Of a stretch of DNA of 64,000 nt, positions 63,040-64,000 are shown piece after piece. Location: positions 4,836,001 through 4,900,000 of the forward strand of contig NZ_CP131935.1 of the NCBI RefSeq assembly GCF_030704305.1, written 5' to 3'. A program made the position numbers and the translations under genes. Within the stretch, counting starts at the first letter, position 1. Each line of letters opens with the position of its first letter. Source of the DNA: Massilia sp. R2A-15. Its GTDB lineage: Bacteria > Pseudomonadota > Gammaproteobacteria > Burkholderiales > Burkholderiaceae_D. The notes beneath the pieces were generated by a model. The model was not told the origin of the DNA. It ran no database searches and saw only the letters and a program-made list of their open reading frames with translations.

Positions 63040-63818
63040 TGAACGGGCTTCCCGGCTTTTACGGCAAGCTGCCGGCCCACGGCGACTTCGTGCAGCGGCG
63101 CTTGCCGTCTGAATTCGTGGCGCGCTGGGACCGCTGGCTGCAGGAATCGATGCTGGCTGCGCGCGCGGCGCTCGAACCGCATTGGACCGGCCACTACATG
63201 GCGGCGCCGGCTTGGCAGTTCGCGCTGGCGCCGGGATGCATCGACCAGCAGGGCTGGATCGGCCTGGTGCTGCCCAGCCGCGACCGGGTTGGCCGCCAGT
63301 TCCCGCTCACCATCGCGCTGGCGCAGGGCGTTCGCTTCGACCCGCTCGCTGCGCTGGTTGGCGCCGGGGCCTGGTTCGGCGCGCTGGAGCAGGTGGCGCG
63401 CCACGCGATCGCGCACGGGCTGGAACTGACCGATTTCGAAGCCGCTCTCGCCCGGCTTGGCCCGGCCCCGCAGGCGGCACCGCCGGACCTGGCGATGGAA
63501 GACGCCACCAAGCCGCTGCCGCTGGGCGGCGCCGCGCGGCCGCTGGCCTGGCGCATGAACAGTCCCGGCGATTATGGCCTGGTGCCCGGCGTGCTGGCCG
63601 CGCTGCGGCGCCCGGCCTGCGTGCTGGCGGGCGGCGCGCCGCGCACCGTGCTGGCGCTCGAACTGCTGCCCGAGCCGGAACTGGCGGTGGCGCTGTTCGA
63701 CGACCAGTGGGCGGCGCACGGCTGGCGCTACGAAGACCACGACGCCACCCGAAAGCTGGCGCCGGCCGGCGCAATTGCCGCCGACCTGACCCGGCCTTTA
63801 CCTGGCGACACCGGATGA
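63039..63818 (+). CDS. tagF: Type VI secretion-associated protein TagF
   Basis: The 259-residue product starts MNGLPGFYGKLPAHGDFVQR and follows the TagF (BMA_A0400) pattern: LPSEFVARWDRWLQESM, WQFALAPGCIDQQGWIGLVL, SRDRVGRQFPLTIA. In Pseudomonas, TagF is a post-translational repressor of T6SS that acts through Fha1 and counters the PpkA/PppA phosphorylation pathway. It lies directly after tssM with a one-base overlap, so the three genes form one operon. Kinase and phosphatase partners would lie beyond the right edge, if present. Confidence 0.93.
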   Translation: MNGLPGFYGKLPAHGDFVQRRLPSEFVARWDRWLQESMLAARAALEPHWTGHYMAAPAWQFALAPGCIDQQGWIGLVLPSRDRVGRQFPLTIALAQGVRFDPLAALVGAGAWFGALEQVARHAIAHGLELTDFEAALARLGPAPQAAPPDLAMEDATKPLPLGGAARPLAWRMNSPGDYGLVPGVLAALRRPACVLAGGAPRTVLALELLPEPELAVALFDDQWAAHGWRYEDHDATRKLAPAGAIAADLTRPLPGDTG

Positions 63819-63887
63819 CAAGCGGGACGAACCTTTCACTCCAAACATTTGCCTCACACGGCTACATCACCGCAGGGAGCCTGAACC

Positions 63888-64000
63888 ATGATGCCAACTG
63901 ACGAATTGCGAAATGTCTCTAAAAGTCCGCCGGCGCGCTCGTGTTTTTCTTCGAAGACGAAGATGGAAATCTCCACCCGCACGTTGATGATTGCGATCGC
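63888..64000 (+). CDS. Possible start of a further gene, cut by the window edge
   Basis: Two ATGs (63888 and 63891) follow CAGGGAG at a good distance, and the frame is open to the window end. The 37 visible residues (MPTDELRNVSKSPPARSCFS, then KTKMEISTRTLMIAI) match nothing I recognise, and the last part turns hydrophobic. It may be the next gene of the T6SS cluster, but the evidence is only the ribosome-binding site and the open frame. Confidence 0.3.
   Translation, partial: MMPTDELRNVSKSPPARSCFSSKTKMEISTRTLMIAI

Noticed and set aside
1..64000. CRISPR arrays
   Set aside because: The only regular repeats are coding repeats in the exoprotein gene; no short repeats with unique spacers were seen.

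Overview
The window looks like a chromosomal piece of a high-GC betaproteobacterium, most likely Oxalobacteraceae (Massilia or a close relative). This rests on the str, S10, spc and alpha ribosomal gene order with infA and rpmJ after secY, on the sequence character of the ribosomal proteins, and on the DsbD, RND, T6SS and two-partner secretion content. The genus is inferred from sequence impression only; no database was searched.

Layout. (1) 1-7308 is an accessory region. It starts inside the 3' part of a large STAND/NACHT-type protein that carries a C-terminal PD-(D/E)XK-like nuclease motif. A decayed alpha/beta-hydrolase fragment follows, then a fosA-like gene overlapping a PP2C-like phosphatase gene, a small membrane protein, and a phosphoethanolamine-transferase-like enzyme on the minus strand. 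(2) 7489-12650 is the str operon (rpsL, rpsG, fusA, tuf) and rpsJ, ending in a strong terminator. (3) 12771-16298 is an accessory block between rpsJ and rplC, which are normally adjacent. It holds two toxin-antitoxin pairs whose antitoxins both look chimeric with a HicB-like domain, a DUF2784-type membrane protein, a secreted TPR protein, a response-regulator stub and a tRNA-Val. (4) 16432-30725 holds the rest of the S10 operon, then spc and alpha, through rplQ. (5) 30747-44525 is an envelope region: REP-like palindromes, dsbD, two Spy/CpxP plus two-component modules, an RND efflux pump, a TonB-like protein and small membrane proteins. (6) 44526-58196 is an AT-rich upstream region followed by a two-partner secretion pair: a FhaC/ShlB-type transporter and a 3677-residue exoprotein with nine MBG/YDG repeats, about sixteen units of a 102-residue repeat and a C-terminal Cys pair. 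(7) 58235-64000 is the start of a type VI secretion cluster (tssL with an OmpA domain, tssM, tagF) running off the right edge.

How the genes work together. The ribosomal genes are read from several promoters of one design (a TATACT-like -10 box, usually 17 bp from a TTGxxx -35 box). The two Spy/CpxP modules each have a 10-bp-spaced direct repeat upstream, one of which has the CpxR-box form GTAAA-N5-GTAAA, so envelope stress probably controls them. The RND pump lies immediately downstream of the first two-component system. The most unusual signals are the nuclease-tailed STAND protein at the left edge, the two chimeric antitoxins splitting the S10 operon, and the recently rearranged repeat array of the giant exoprotein.
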